Shown: positions 32,317 through 40,477 of the stretch, piece by piece
Position numbering within the stretch: position 1 is the stretch's first letter
Layout: every line of letters begins with the position of its first letter
From: an uncultured Clostridia bacterium
GTDB lineage: Bacteria > Bacillota > Clostridia > TANB77 > CAG-508
Assembly (NCBI GenBank): GCA_944391575.1
Contig: CALXUC010000013.1
Coordinates: forward strand, 1 to 41,940
Length of the DNA stretch: 41,940 nt
Direction of reading: 5' to 3'
The notes under the pieces: model-generated
Database searches by the model: none
Told to the model about the DNA's origin: nothing
The model's input: only the letters and a program-made list of their open reading frames with translations
Translations under genes and position numbers: made by a program

Positions 32317-33558
32317 TTAAAGCAACAAACTATCTTTATTTAATAAAAATTCTTGCAATCCTATAACTAAAATTCCTTCTTCAGTCATCCAATTTTTTAT
32401 ATTATCTTTAACAACAATTATTTTTTTGAAATTATCACTTATATTCATTAATGGTCTTTCTTCTTGTAAAGTTTTTTCTCTAGTTGGTAAACTTAGAGCA
32501 GACTGGATATAGTATCTTCTATCAGCTTGATTACATACAAAATCAACTTCAGTCTGTTTTCTTACATCATTTTCCCTTATTTCAACAACTCCAACATCTA
32601 CATTATATCCACGATAAAGTAGTTCGTTATATATAACATTTTCCATAATATGGTCCTCTTCTAATTGTCTAAAATTTAACCTTGCATTTCTTAAACCTAT
32701 ATCGGAAAAATAATACTTAGATGGTGTGGCTATATATTGTTTTCCCTTAACATCGTATCTTTCAGCTTTTTCTACTAAAAATGAATCTAATAAATAATTC
32801 ATGTATGAGGTAATTGTATTTATAGATACATCTTTCATAGAATTACTTATAAATGTATCTGATAGTTTTTTTGGATTAGTTAAAGAACCTATTGAAGAGG
32901 CTAATATATTTACTACAGTATCTAATACATCTATTCTTTGGACATTATTTCTTTCGATAATATCGCTTAAATATGTTTTTTCAAATAAATTTTTCAAATA
33001 ATTACTTTTTTGTTCGCTTGTTTTTTGTGATAATATTCTTGGCAAACCCCCATAAACTTTATATTCATTCCATGCTTCCTCGATACTTCCATCATACGCT
33101 GTAGCAAATTCGGAAAATGTTAATGGAAATACTCTTATTTCATCGCCTCTCCCCCTAAATTCCGTTCTAATATCTGAAGATAAAAATTTTGAATTACTTC
33201 CAGTAACATATATATCTAAATTATTTATATGCAAAAAACCATTCAATACAGATTCAAAATCTTCAACTTTTTGTATTTCGTCTAGTATAATATAATATGT
33301 ATCTTTATCTTTAATCATTGAACGAATATATTCATCCAACACATCAGGATTCAAATATTTATTATTTTTTCTTTCATCTAAATCGATTTTTATTATATGG
33401 TCTTCTCCGACACCACTTTCCAATAGATATTCCTTGTATATAGGATCGAGCAAATATGATTTTCCACATCTCCTTATACCTGTTACAATTTTTATAAGTC
33501 CATTTTCTTGTCTATTAATTAATTTTTTTAAATATATGTCTCTTTTTATTTCTTTCAT
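32317..33558 (-). CDS. AAA_14/DUF4143 ATPase (second copy)
   Basis: A 413-residue protein with P-loop GIRRCGKS (27-34), Walker B YYIILDEIQ, sensor IYVTGSNSKFLSSD and the DUF4143 C-terminal nuclease-like domain EVDFVCNQADRRYYIQSALS. It has the same architecture as the gene at 25497-26726 but low sequence identity, and lacks the 49-bp hairpins. The ATG follows ATGGAGGTA. The function of the family is unsettled. It is followed by trmL in the same direction. Confidence 0.88.
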   Translation of the reverse strand: MKEIKRDIYLKKLINRQENGLIKIVTGIRRCGKSYLLDPIYKEYLLESGVGEDHIIKIDLDERKNNKYLNPDVLDEYIRSMIKDKDTYYIILDEIQKVEDFESVLNGFLHINNLDIYVTGSNSKFLSSDIRTEFRGRGDEIRVFPLTFSEFATAYDGSIEEAWNEYKVYGGLPRILSQKTSEQKSNYLKNLFEKTYLSDIIERNNVQRIDVLDTVVNILASSIGSLTNPKKLSDTFISNSMKDVSINTITSYMNYLLDSFLVEKAERYDVKGKQYIATPSKYYFSDIGLRNARLNFRQLEEDHIMENVIYNELLYRGYNVDVGVVEIRENDVRKQTEVDFVCNQADRRYYIQSALSLPTREKTLQEERPLMNISDNFKKIIVVKDNIKNWMTEEGILVIGLQEFLLNKDSLLL

Positions 33559-33719
33559 TTATACCTCCATTGAATTTTTTTGCCAATTTCGCCACTTTTT
33601 TTCAATATGATTATATCATATTTTTTTACACATTACAAATATTATACTACAAAAATATAGATATTTAAATAAAATTATGATATAATATTTATATAATTTG
33701 ATAAGAAGAGGTGAAAAGA

Positions 33720-33854
33720 ATGGCACAATTAAATAAATTTCAAAATACGATGTCTGACCATCCAGAATTGAAGAGACTTTTGGAAAGCGTTAATTTAGAA
33801 GAATTATTTAATGAAGAAGAAGATAAAGAAGAAAAAAAGAAGAATAATAAATAA
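33720..33854 (+). CDS. Small acidic/charged 44-residue protein
   Basis: ATG at 33720 behind AGAAGAGGTGAAA, with a TATAAT-like sequence ~35 bp upstream and a strong terminator behind. The protein MAQLNKFQNTMSDHPELKRLLESV continues with an acidic helix and ends in a lysine run (KEEKKKNNK). It has no membrane segment. No family is recognised. The translation signals and dedicated terminator make it a likely real gene. Confidence 0.6.
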   Translation: MAQLNKFQNTMSDHPELKRLLESVNLEELFNEEEDKEEKKKNNK

Positions 33855-33888
33855 GATAATTAATTTATAACAAATCTATTAATATTTC

Positions 33889-33920
33889 AATAAAAGCTTG
33901 ATATATATCAAGCTTTTATT
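33889..33920. terminator. Strong bidirectional terminator
   Basis: AATAAAAGCTTGATAT is followed directly by its reverse complement, a 32-bp perfect palindrome folding into a stem with a few loop bases. A/T runs on either side let it serve the 44-residue gene and the convergent operon ending at 33992. Confidence 0.85.
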
Positions 33921-33991
33921 GTATATTCTTAAATTAACAATAAAATTTAACTTCATCTATTCCATAAGTATCTTTCCACGTTTCAAATATA

Positions 33992-34267
33992 TTAGGCAAG
34001 TTTCATTCCCCCTTCACGAGCATACTTAAAGAATAAATGTGCTCCTCTCTCTACAGTCTTTCTAAATTCTTCTATTTCTTCTTCAGAAAAATTTCCATCT
34101 CTTTCTATAATCTTATAACTTGGTAACTCAAATACTACTGTATCGAAGCCATTTTCTGTAGGTCTTTCAAATGAAACTCTTATATATTCCTCACCATTAT
34201 TTTTTTTTCTAATATCTGAAAAAACTACTAATGTTTCATCAGGATATTTCGCAAATTCGTACACCAT
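33992..34267 (-). CDS. Conserved hypothetical 91-residue protein
   Basis: A soluble protein with a beta-rich N-terminal half (ETLVVFSDIRKKNNGEEYIRVSFERP, FDTVVFELPSYKIIE) and a helical C-terminus (SEEEIEEFRKTVERGAHLFFKYAREGG). The ATG follows AAGGAGTGA. I know similar unnamed clostridial proteins but no function. It is last in the radical SAM operon, 86 bp after the HD gene. After its stop another frame reads on as LPNIFETWKDTYGIDEVKFYC to 33934, suggesting a longer original C-terminus lost by a one-base frameshift near 34003. Confidence 0.75.
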   Translation of the reverse strand: MVYEFAKYPDETLVVFSDIRKKNNGEEYIRVSFERPTENGFDTVVFELPSYKIIERDGNFSEEEIEEFRKTVERGAHLFFKYAREGGMKLA

Positions 34268-34353
34268 TAATATTCACTCCTTAAAACTTTTTATATAATA
34301 TATTATAATATCAATATTATACCACAAAAACATAAATTTATAAATAACTTATC

Positions 34354-35505
34354 CTACTTATAAATTTCATACTCTTTATTAAAGAAATTATCTGTAAATC
34401 CAGAAATATAATCTATTACAATTCTCTTAATATCAGTCTTTTCTAAATATTCTTCTGTCTTACCCTCAATAAAATCTCTTAAAACTTTATCAGAATATGT
34501 AACATTAGAATTTTTTATCTTCTTCATTTTATAGTCGCTTTTCGTTAATTTTTCTAAATAGACATCAAATAATCTATCAAACTTATTTTCCAACAAAGCT
34601 TTATCACTCAAACTTGCTTTATCATATATATTTTTATAATTCCAGTTCATTAATGTTTTTAAAGCATTAAATACTCTATCTGAAAAGCAAAGATAATTTT
34701 TATCTATACTATTTTCAATTAAATCATCTTCTAAAGTTTCCACTATGCTTGAATTTTTATTACCCAAAACAGTAACTATTTCACTCGGTAAATCCTCTCT
34801 CCTTATATCTCCTAGCATTATAGCATCTTCTATATCTCTACCAATGTAAGCGATTACATCAGAAATCCTTACAACAGACGCTTCTAATGTCATAGGAACT
34901 ATCTTCTTACTATAATCTTTTTCATTATATGTTTTTTCTAAATCTAATAAAAACTCTTCTGTCGTTTTATTATAATTAGGTTCATATTTATTCATAAGCA
35001 TCTCGCCATTATGTGCTAAAATACCATCTAATGTTTGTACACTAATATTTTTATTTTCTAAATCTTTCAACATTTTAACACTTTGTGTATTATGGCAAAA
35101 ATACCCGATTTTTTCTCTCTCACAAATTCTATTTAATTCTCGTTCGCCTGCGTGTCCGAATGCAGCGTGCCCAACATCGTGTCCTAAAGAGATCGCTTCT
35201 ATTAACTCATCATTTAACAATAGCACTTTTCCTATAGTTCTCGCAATTCTCGATACGAATTGAACGTGTTGCATTCTGTGAGTTATATGGTCATTTTGCG
35301 GATTTATATACACTTGTGCTTTATCTAAATATCTTGAATAACATTGCGAATGCAATATTCTATCTATATCTCTTAAAAATATAGGTCTTATATCTATTTC
35401 ATCTTCTCTTAAGTAAATGGCATTTTCTGCTTTGCAAGCATTTTTAGATAAAAACTGTTGATCGTAATTTAAATTTTCAATAATTTTTGGATTATTACTT
35501 TGCAT
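34354..35505 (-). CDS. HD-domain dGTP triphosphohydrolase-like protein
   Basis: A 383-residue HD phosphohydrolase resembling deoxyguanosinetriphosphate triphosphohydrolases. The metal site reads THRMQHVQFVSRIAR (first His), AISLGHDVGHAAFGHAGE (HD pair, about residues 105-122) and RISDVIAYIGRD (distal Asp). Such enzymes hydrolyse dNTPs to deoxynucleosides and triphosphate; some act in nucleotide-pool control or antiphage defence. It follows AAGGAGGC and starts 25 bp after the Asn-tailed protein gene, so it is in one operon with the radical SAM protein. Whether it acts in that pathway is unknown. Confidence 0.88.
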   Translation of the reverse strand: MQSNNPKIIENLNYDQQFLSKNACKAENAIYLREDEIDIRPIFLRDIDRILHSQCYSRYLDKAQVYINPQNDHITHRMQHVQFVSRIARTIGKVLLLNDELIEAISLGHDVGHAAFGHAGERELNRICEREKIGYFCHNTQSVKMLKDLENKNISVQTLDGILAHNGEMLMNKYEPNYNKTTEEFLLDLEKTYNEKDYSKKIVPMTLEASVVRISDVIAYIGRDIEDAIMLGDIRREDLPSEIVTVLGNKNSSIVETLEDDLIENSIDKNYLCFSDRVFNALKTLMNWNYKNIYDKASLSDKALLENKFDRLFDVYLEKLTKSDYKMKKIKNSNVTYSDKVLRDFIEGKTEEYLEKTDIKRIVIDYISGFTDNFFNKEYEIYK

Positions 35506-35530
35506 AAATTAGCCTCCTTAAATCGTTATA

Positions 35531-35884
35531 TTAACCATTATTGTTATTATTATTATTGTTATTATTGCTAGAGCCTCCAGAGGAAGAGGTCCCTTTTGAT
35601 GATTTATATGGATTAGTTATAAAAACTCCTCTTCTATTAATTTTTAATATATCAAAACTGTCATCTTTAGCAGTAACATTTACAGTATTTACACATTCTC
35701 CTCTTTTATTTATAAACATCAAGGTATTTTTATTTCCTACTATCACATTCTTTCTAGCCTCTCCTAAAAAGTCACATATATCCTCTAAAAGAGTTTCACT
35801 AACATTAGTATAATATTCTGTCAACATTCGACATTTTTCCAGTCTCAACTGTTCTTTAAAACTTCTAGGTTCTCCACTTAACAT
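35531..35884 (-). CDS. Small protein with Ser/Gly linker and poly-Asn tail, partner of the radical SAM protein
   Basis: A 117-residue protein. Residues 1-45 are helical and charged, with Cys19 and Cys37; 45-93 look like beta-strands (NVIVGNKNTLMFINKRGECVNTVNV, one further Cys); the tail is KGTSSSGGSS followed by ten Asn and a terminal Gly. The Asn run is encoded by an AAT/AAC triplet repeat that could change length by slippage. It starts two bases after the radical SAM stop. It may be a substrate of that enzyme or a partner; the family is not recognised. Confidence 0.7.
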   Translation of the reverse strand: MLSGEPRSFKEQLRLEKCRMLTEYYTNVSETLLEDICDFLGEARKNVIVGNKNTLMFINKRGECVNTVNVTAKDDSFDILKINRRGVFITNPYKSSKGTSSSGGSSNNNNNNNNNNG

Positions 35885-35886
35885 TT

Positions 35887-37641
35887 TTATTTTTCCTCCC
35901 CCACAACCAAAAATTCTATATTTTGAAACGGTAAATTTATAGCTTGTATATGGTAATATGCATTATTTTTATGCTTCATATAATGGTAATCTCTTAACTC
36001 AGACGTAGTAAAAAATAAATTATTAGGTTTCTTTTTAGATAACTTATCATAATATAAACTAAGTAATCTACTTATATCTACACAATAATAATCTTTCTTA
36101 TCACTTTTTTCTCTTTTTATAGTATTTGTAAATATCTGGTGTGTCATAATATGTTCTTGTTTTATTCTCTTTTCATCACCATATTGTACCGTATCACCTG
36201 TTAATAACATTATATATAAAGAATTATTAGCTGGATATGTACAATCTTCCAAAACACCTTTTTTAATATATATCTTAATCTTACTCTTTGAAGTTAAATA
36301 TATTATTTCTCTTGTATTTTTAAGTATTTGTGACTGTAAATTATATTCATATCCATCAGCCTTTAGTATAAATATTTCTGAACTATATATATTTTTTAAT
36401 TTCACATCCTCTTTAATTATATCTTTCAAACTTGGTATACCTTGAATAGTAACATGATTCTCCTCTGGATAGTATAATTTTGCAATATTAGGGTGCATTT
36501 TATTTAAGTATAAATACGTAGTTTCCTCATTATCTTCATCTTCTGGATACGCCTCTATATTCTCATTATACATAGCTTTTTGCAACTTACACGTGTACGA
36601 CTTATTTATATTATATACTTTCTTCACATATGGGCAACCTGTTTTACATAAATACAAGTATTTACAACTTATACATTCTTCGCTAATACCAACTTTGTTA
36701 TGACTTTCAAAAATTTTTCTTATAGCATTATTCATTATTGTTTCAACAGAATCATTATATATATTTCCATAATAAAAATCGTTATTTTTTTGTCCCCTCA
36801 CACATGAATAAATATCTCCGCTTCTTTCTAATAGAAAAAATTTTTCTCCACAATTATCGCAATTTGTACAATATGTAGGACCAAACTCTGCAAACCACTT
36901 GTTTTTTACACCAAAATCTAAAGATGTACCTTTAAATTCTTTATTCATTCTATTATAAAAATCAACTTGCTCATCTTCACTCATTGGATGTAAAAACTTA
37001 TTATCCCCTGTAACAAATCCAATCATAAAATTAAAATCATTCATATCTAGACAAGTATTTTTTTCTAAATATTTTATATCCTCAATAATTTCATCTGTTT
37101 TTTCATAATGCTCTTTAAAAATCGTTGCAGACACTTTCTTTTTATTCGGTATATCTTCTAGTAACTTTATATTTTCTAATATCTTTTCTAAAGTTTTTTT
37201 ATTTCCCTTCGTTATCCTATATTTTTCATGTAATGAAAATGGTAAATCGAGAGAACCACTTATAGAAACATTAAATTCTTTTATAGTATCAATATGCTTT
37301 TCCAAATTAAATAGATTACTCTTTATATGCGGGTTTCCTACTTTAAAACCATTTTCATCAAGAAAATTTTTATTTTTCCTATAATATTCCGAAATATATT
37401 GAATTATATCTCTAAAATCTTTCTTTGATAATGTAGTAACTTCTCCTCCATGTAAAGAAATATTAAAAGGAATAATATTACTATCCTTAAACTTATCTAT
37501 AGCATATTTCAATGTTTCTAAATATTTATCGTCTTGTTTCAAATCAACTGTATTTTCTTGTAAATAACAATATTTACATTGCATATTACAATTAAGTGTT
37601 GGTACATATAATAAATGGATAAATTTATTTATTTCGTTCAT
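35887..37641 (-). CDS. Radical SAM/SPASM protein with extra C-terminal domain
   Basis: A 584-residue protein. The radical SAM cluster motif CNMQCKYC (Cys18, 22, 25) is followed by the usual GGE motif (SLHGGEVTT) and TIM-barrel core. A SPASM-type region near 265-355 has YCTNCDNCGEKF, DIYSCVRG, then CISCKYLYLCKTGCPY and YTCKL, enough Cys for auxiliary 4Fe-4S clusters. The last ~200 residues have no recognised domain. SPASM enzymes commonly modify peptides or maturate sulfatases. I start at the ATG at 37641, six bases after GGAGGA; upstream codons overlap that site. It heads an operon with the poly-Asn protein, an HD hydrolase and a small protein. Confidence 0.88.
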   Translation of the reverse strand: MNEINKFIHLLYVPTLNCNMQCKYCYLQENTVDLKQDDKYLETLKYAIDKFKDSNIIPFNISLHGGEVTTLSKKDFRDIIQYISEYYRKNKNFLDENGFKVGNPHIKSNLFNLEKHIDTIKEFNVSISGSLDLPFSLHEKYRITKGNKKTLEKILENIKLLEDIPNKKKVSATIFKEHYEKTDEIIEDIKYLEKNTCLDMNDFNFMIGFVTGDNKFLHPMSEDEQVDFYNRMNKEFKGTSLDFGVKNKWFAEFGPTYCTNCDNCGEKFFLLERSGDIYSCVRGQKNNDFYYGNIYNDSVETIMNNAIRKIFESHNKVGISEECISCKYLYLCKTGCPYVKKVYNINKSYTCKLQKAMYNENIEAYPEDEDNEETTYLYLNKMHPNIAKLYYPEENHVTIQGIPSLKDIIKEDVKLKNIYSSEIFILKADGYEYNLQSQILKNTREIIYLTSKSKIKIYIKKGVLEDCTYPANNSLYIMLLTGDTVQYGDEKRIKQEHIMTHQIFTNTIKREKSDKKDYYCVDISRLLSLYYDKLSKKKPNNLFFTTSELRDYHYMKHKNNAYYHIQAINLPFQNIEFLVVGEEK

Positions 37642-37736
37642 CTGCATTCCTCCAAATACCAATATTATTTTATCACATTTTTCTATTGTAGTAAATAATA
37701 AAAGACAGATTTTCTAAACAATATTTTAATAATCTC

Positions 37737-37765
37737 TTGCTTATTTTCCTTAATTGGTATATAAT
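37737..37765 (+). promoter_or_regulatory. Promoter of the P-type ATPase gene
   Basis: TTGCTT (37737-37742), 17 bases, TATAAT (37760-37765). An imperfect stem TGAATATT/AATATTCA lies in the short leader (about 37797-37816). The leader is too short for an M-box magnesium riboswitch. Confidence 0.65.
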
Positions 37766-37844
37766 TTCAACATAAATTAAATTCTAGTATTTATTTGAAT
37801 ATTTTTCCAATATTCAGTTTATACTACTAAAGAAGGAGAATGAT

Positions 37845-40454
37845 ATGAATAACAAAGAAAATGTAGATGTAAACGAAATGTATGGTAAGTACTGCGTTAC
37901 TACCCCTGAAAATTACGTAAAAGAAAATAACATTAATTTAGAAACAGGTTTAACAGATGCAGAAATCTCTAAAAATTATTCAAAATATGGAAGAAATGTT
38001 AATTCAAAAGCTAAAACAAAAAAATGGTATCATTTCTTTTTTGAGAGCTTGTTTAATCCATTTAACTTAATACTTATAGCAATTTCTGTAGTTTTATTTT
38101 ATACAGATGTAATCCTGCCCGAAACACCAAATTTTGCAAATATTATTGTTATATATATTTTAGTAGCTACAAGTACTTTGTTAGATTTTGTCGAAGAATT
38201 CCGTTCTAACAAAACAGCTGAAAAGTTAAAAGAACTTGTTTCTACAACAACAACCGTTTTAAGAAATGGTAAAAAAGAAAAAATTTCTATAAAAGATTTA
38301 ACTATAAATGATATTGTTTTATTAAGCGCTGGCGATATGGTTCCTGCAGATTTAAAAATTATTGAAACTACCGATTTATTTGTAAGACAATCTACACTTA
38401 CAGGTGAATCTGACGCTATTAAGAAAGTAGCAATTTCTGAATTTGAGAACGCAGAAAATATAGATAGTTTAACAGATATCGATAACTTATGTTTTGCAGG
38501 TACTAACATTATAAGTGGATACGCAAAATGTGTAGTTATAAAAATTGCAGACGATACGTATTTTGGAAAAATTGCTCATACTCTAACAGAAGGAAAGCCT
38601 GATACTAATTTCCAAAAAGGTATTAAAAATATTAGTAAACTCTTAATAAAATTTATGATATTCATGGTACCTGTAACATTTATAATAACTAGTCTTAAAC
38701 ATAATCTAGTAGAATCTTTCACATTTGCAGTGGCTATTGCTATTACAATTACACCTTTACTACTACCAGTTATCCTTTCATCTAGCCTTGCTAAAGGTGC
38801 AAGAAGAATGTCGAAAAAGAAAACAATTATAAAGAAATTAGACTCTATACAAAACTTTGGCTCTATGAATATTTTATGTACAGATAAAACAGGAACATTA
38901 ACTGAAGATAAAATAGTTTTAGAAAAATATTTAAATTTTAACGAAGTTGAAGATAGAAATGTTTTAAAACACGCATTTTTAAACGCATATTTTCAAACAG
39001 GTATAAAATCTAATATAGACGAGGCTGTTATCGAAAGAGGTTTAAAAGAAAATATACTAGATAATATTTCAACTTATGAAAAATTTGACGAAATCCCATT
39101 TGATTTTACTAGAAGAAGACTTTCCGTTGCTCTTAAAATTTTAGATGATAATATCTTAATAACAAAAGGCGCAGTTGAAGAAATGGTTAAAATTTCTAAT
39201 AAAATTTTAATTAATAATGTAGAAGTACCTATAACAAACTTATACAAAGAAAATATCTTTTCACTAGTAAAAAAATTAAATCAAGACGGTTTAAGAGTAG
39301 TAGCATTGGCTACTAGAAATAATATAGATTCAAGCAAAAAACTTTCAGTAAAAGACGAAAGAAACATGACTTTAGTAGGTTTAGTATGTTTCCTAGACCC
39401 ACCTAAAGAAAGTGCAAAATTAGCTATTGAAAAATTAAGAAAATACAAGATAAAAACTATAGTATTAACTGGAGATAACGTAGAAGTTACAAGAACTGTA
39501 TGTAATAAAGTTGGTATAAATACTAAAACTATTGTAACAGGAAGCGAAATAGACAAGTTATCAGATACATCTCTAAAGAACTTAGCTAAGAAAACTAGTA
39601 TATTTGCTAAATTAACCCCGATACAAAAAGCAAGAATCGTAAGAGTTCTAAAAGAATCTGGTAATGTTGTAGGTTATTTAGGAGACGGTATAAACGACAG
39701 CCCTTCTCTTGTCCAATCAGATGTTGGTATTTCTGTAGATAGTGGAGCAGATATTGCAAAGGAAACTGCAGATATAATATTACTAGAAAAAGACTTAGAC
39801 GTATTATCAGAAGGTGTTATAGAAGGAAGAAAAACATTTGCTAACCTTTTAAAATATATAAAATTAGCAATAAGTTTCAACTTTGGAGAAGCAATGTCCG
39901 TATTAATATCAAGCTTTTTCTTACCATTCTTCCCAATCACACCGATACAATTGCTAGTGCAAAGCTTGTTATACGATTTTGGGCAAATATCTATACCATA
40001 CGACCATGTAGATAAAGAACAATTAACACATCCTAATAAATTAAACATGAAGAGTTTAAAGAAATTTATGCTATTCTGGGGACCTATAAGTTCTGTATTC
40101 GATTTATTAATATTCTCTATACTATGGTTCCATTTTGGAATAAGAGAAGCCGCAATATTCCAATCAATTTGGTTCTCTTATGGTATAGTATCAAACTTAA
40201 TAGGAATGCACATCATACGTACAGCAAAACTACCATTTATAGAAAGCAGAGCTTCTGTTCCAGTAGTTATAACTACAGTGTTATTAATGATAGTAGCAAT
40301 AATCGTACCATTTACTCCTCTAGGAAGTATGATAGGATTAGTTGGTATCGAGGCTAAATTTATTGTTGTAATTTTCGTTGTAAGTTTCTTATACTGTATA
40401 ATAGCTTCTATCGCTAAAAAGATTTATCTTAAGATATATAAAGAGTGGATATAA
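37845..40454 (+). CDS. MgtA-like P-type (P3B) cation-transporting ATPase
   Basis: An 869-residue P-type ATPase. Actuator motif TLTGES (184-189), phosphorylation site CTDKTGTLTED (Asp347), nucleotide-domain KGAVEE, hinge GDGINDSPSL and C-terminal membrane helices. QNFGSMNILCTDKTG and the region before it match the MgtA/MgtB magnesium-import group. The M4 motif, TPEMLP in typical MgtA, reads TPLLLP (303-308), so the acidic residue normally in the ion path is absent. The start follows AAGGAGAATG. Ion specificity is therefore less certain than the family. Confidence 0.85.
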   Translation: MNNKENVDVNEMYGKYCVTTPENYVKENNINLETGLTDAEISKNYSKYGRNVNSKAKTKKWYHFFFESLFNPFNLILIAISVVLFYTDVILPETPNFANIIVIYILVATSTLLDFVEEFRSNKTAEKLKELVSTTTTVLRNGKKEKISIKDLTINDIVLLSAGDMVPADLKIIETTDLFVRQSTLTGESDAIKKVAISEFENAENIDSLTDIDNLCFAGTNIISGYAKCVVIKIADDTYFGKIAHTLTEGKPDTNFQKGIKNISKLLIKFMIFMVPVTFIITSLKHNLVESFTFAVAIAITITPLLLPVILSSSLAKGARRMSKKKTIIKKLDSIQNFGSMNILCTDKTGTLTEDKIVLEKYLNFNEVEDRNVLKHAFLNAYFQTGIKSNIDEAVIERGLKENILDNISTYEKFDEIPFDFTRRRLSVALKILDDNILITKGAVEEMVKISNKILINNVEVPITNLYKENIFSLVKKLNQDGLRVVALATRNNIDSSKKLSVKDERNMTLVGLVCFLDPPKESAKLAIEKLRKYKIKTIVLTGDNVEVTRTVCNKVGINTKTIVTGSEIDKLSDTSLKNLAKKTSIFAKLTPIQKARIVRVLKESGNVVGYLGDGINDSPSLVQSDVGISVDSGADIAKETADIILLEKDLDVLSEGVIEGRKTFANLLKYIKLAISFNFGEAMSVLISSFFLPFFPITPIQLLVQSLLYDFGQISIPYDHVDKEQLTHPNKLNMKSLKKFMLFWGPISSVFDLLIFSILWFHFGIREAAIFQSIWFSYGIVSNLIGMHIIRTAKLPFIESRASVPVVITTVLLMIVAIIVPFTPLGSMIGLVGIEAKFIVVIFVVSFLYCIIASIAKKIYLKIYKEWI

Positions 40455-40464
40455 TCCACTCTTT
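40440..40464. terminator. Bidirectional terminator overlapping the ATPase stop codon
   Basis: AAAGAGTGGAT (40440-40450) pairs perfectly with ATCCACTCTTT (40454-40464) around ATA. The left arm encodes the last residues (KEWI) of the P-type ATPase. The T-run serves the ATPase gene, and the symmetry allows use by the convergent surface protein gene. Confidence 0.8.
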
Positions 40465-40477
40465 TCTACTTCCTAAA

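Noticed and set aside
35541-35813. Plus-strand frame starting with a leucine run
   Set aside because: It is the antisense shadow of the Asn-repeat protein gene at 35531-35884, which has a ribosome binding site and operon context.
37766-37844. Possible magnesium (M-box) riboswitch before the MgtA-like gene
   Set aside because: The leader between promoter and start codon is about 80 bases, too short for an M-box, and none of its conserved stems is visible.
38099-38509. 136-codon minus-strand frame, and similar ones at 39281 and 39674
   Set aside because: Antisense shadows of the P-type ATPase gene with no translation signals.
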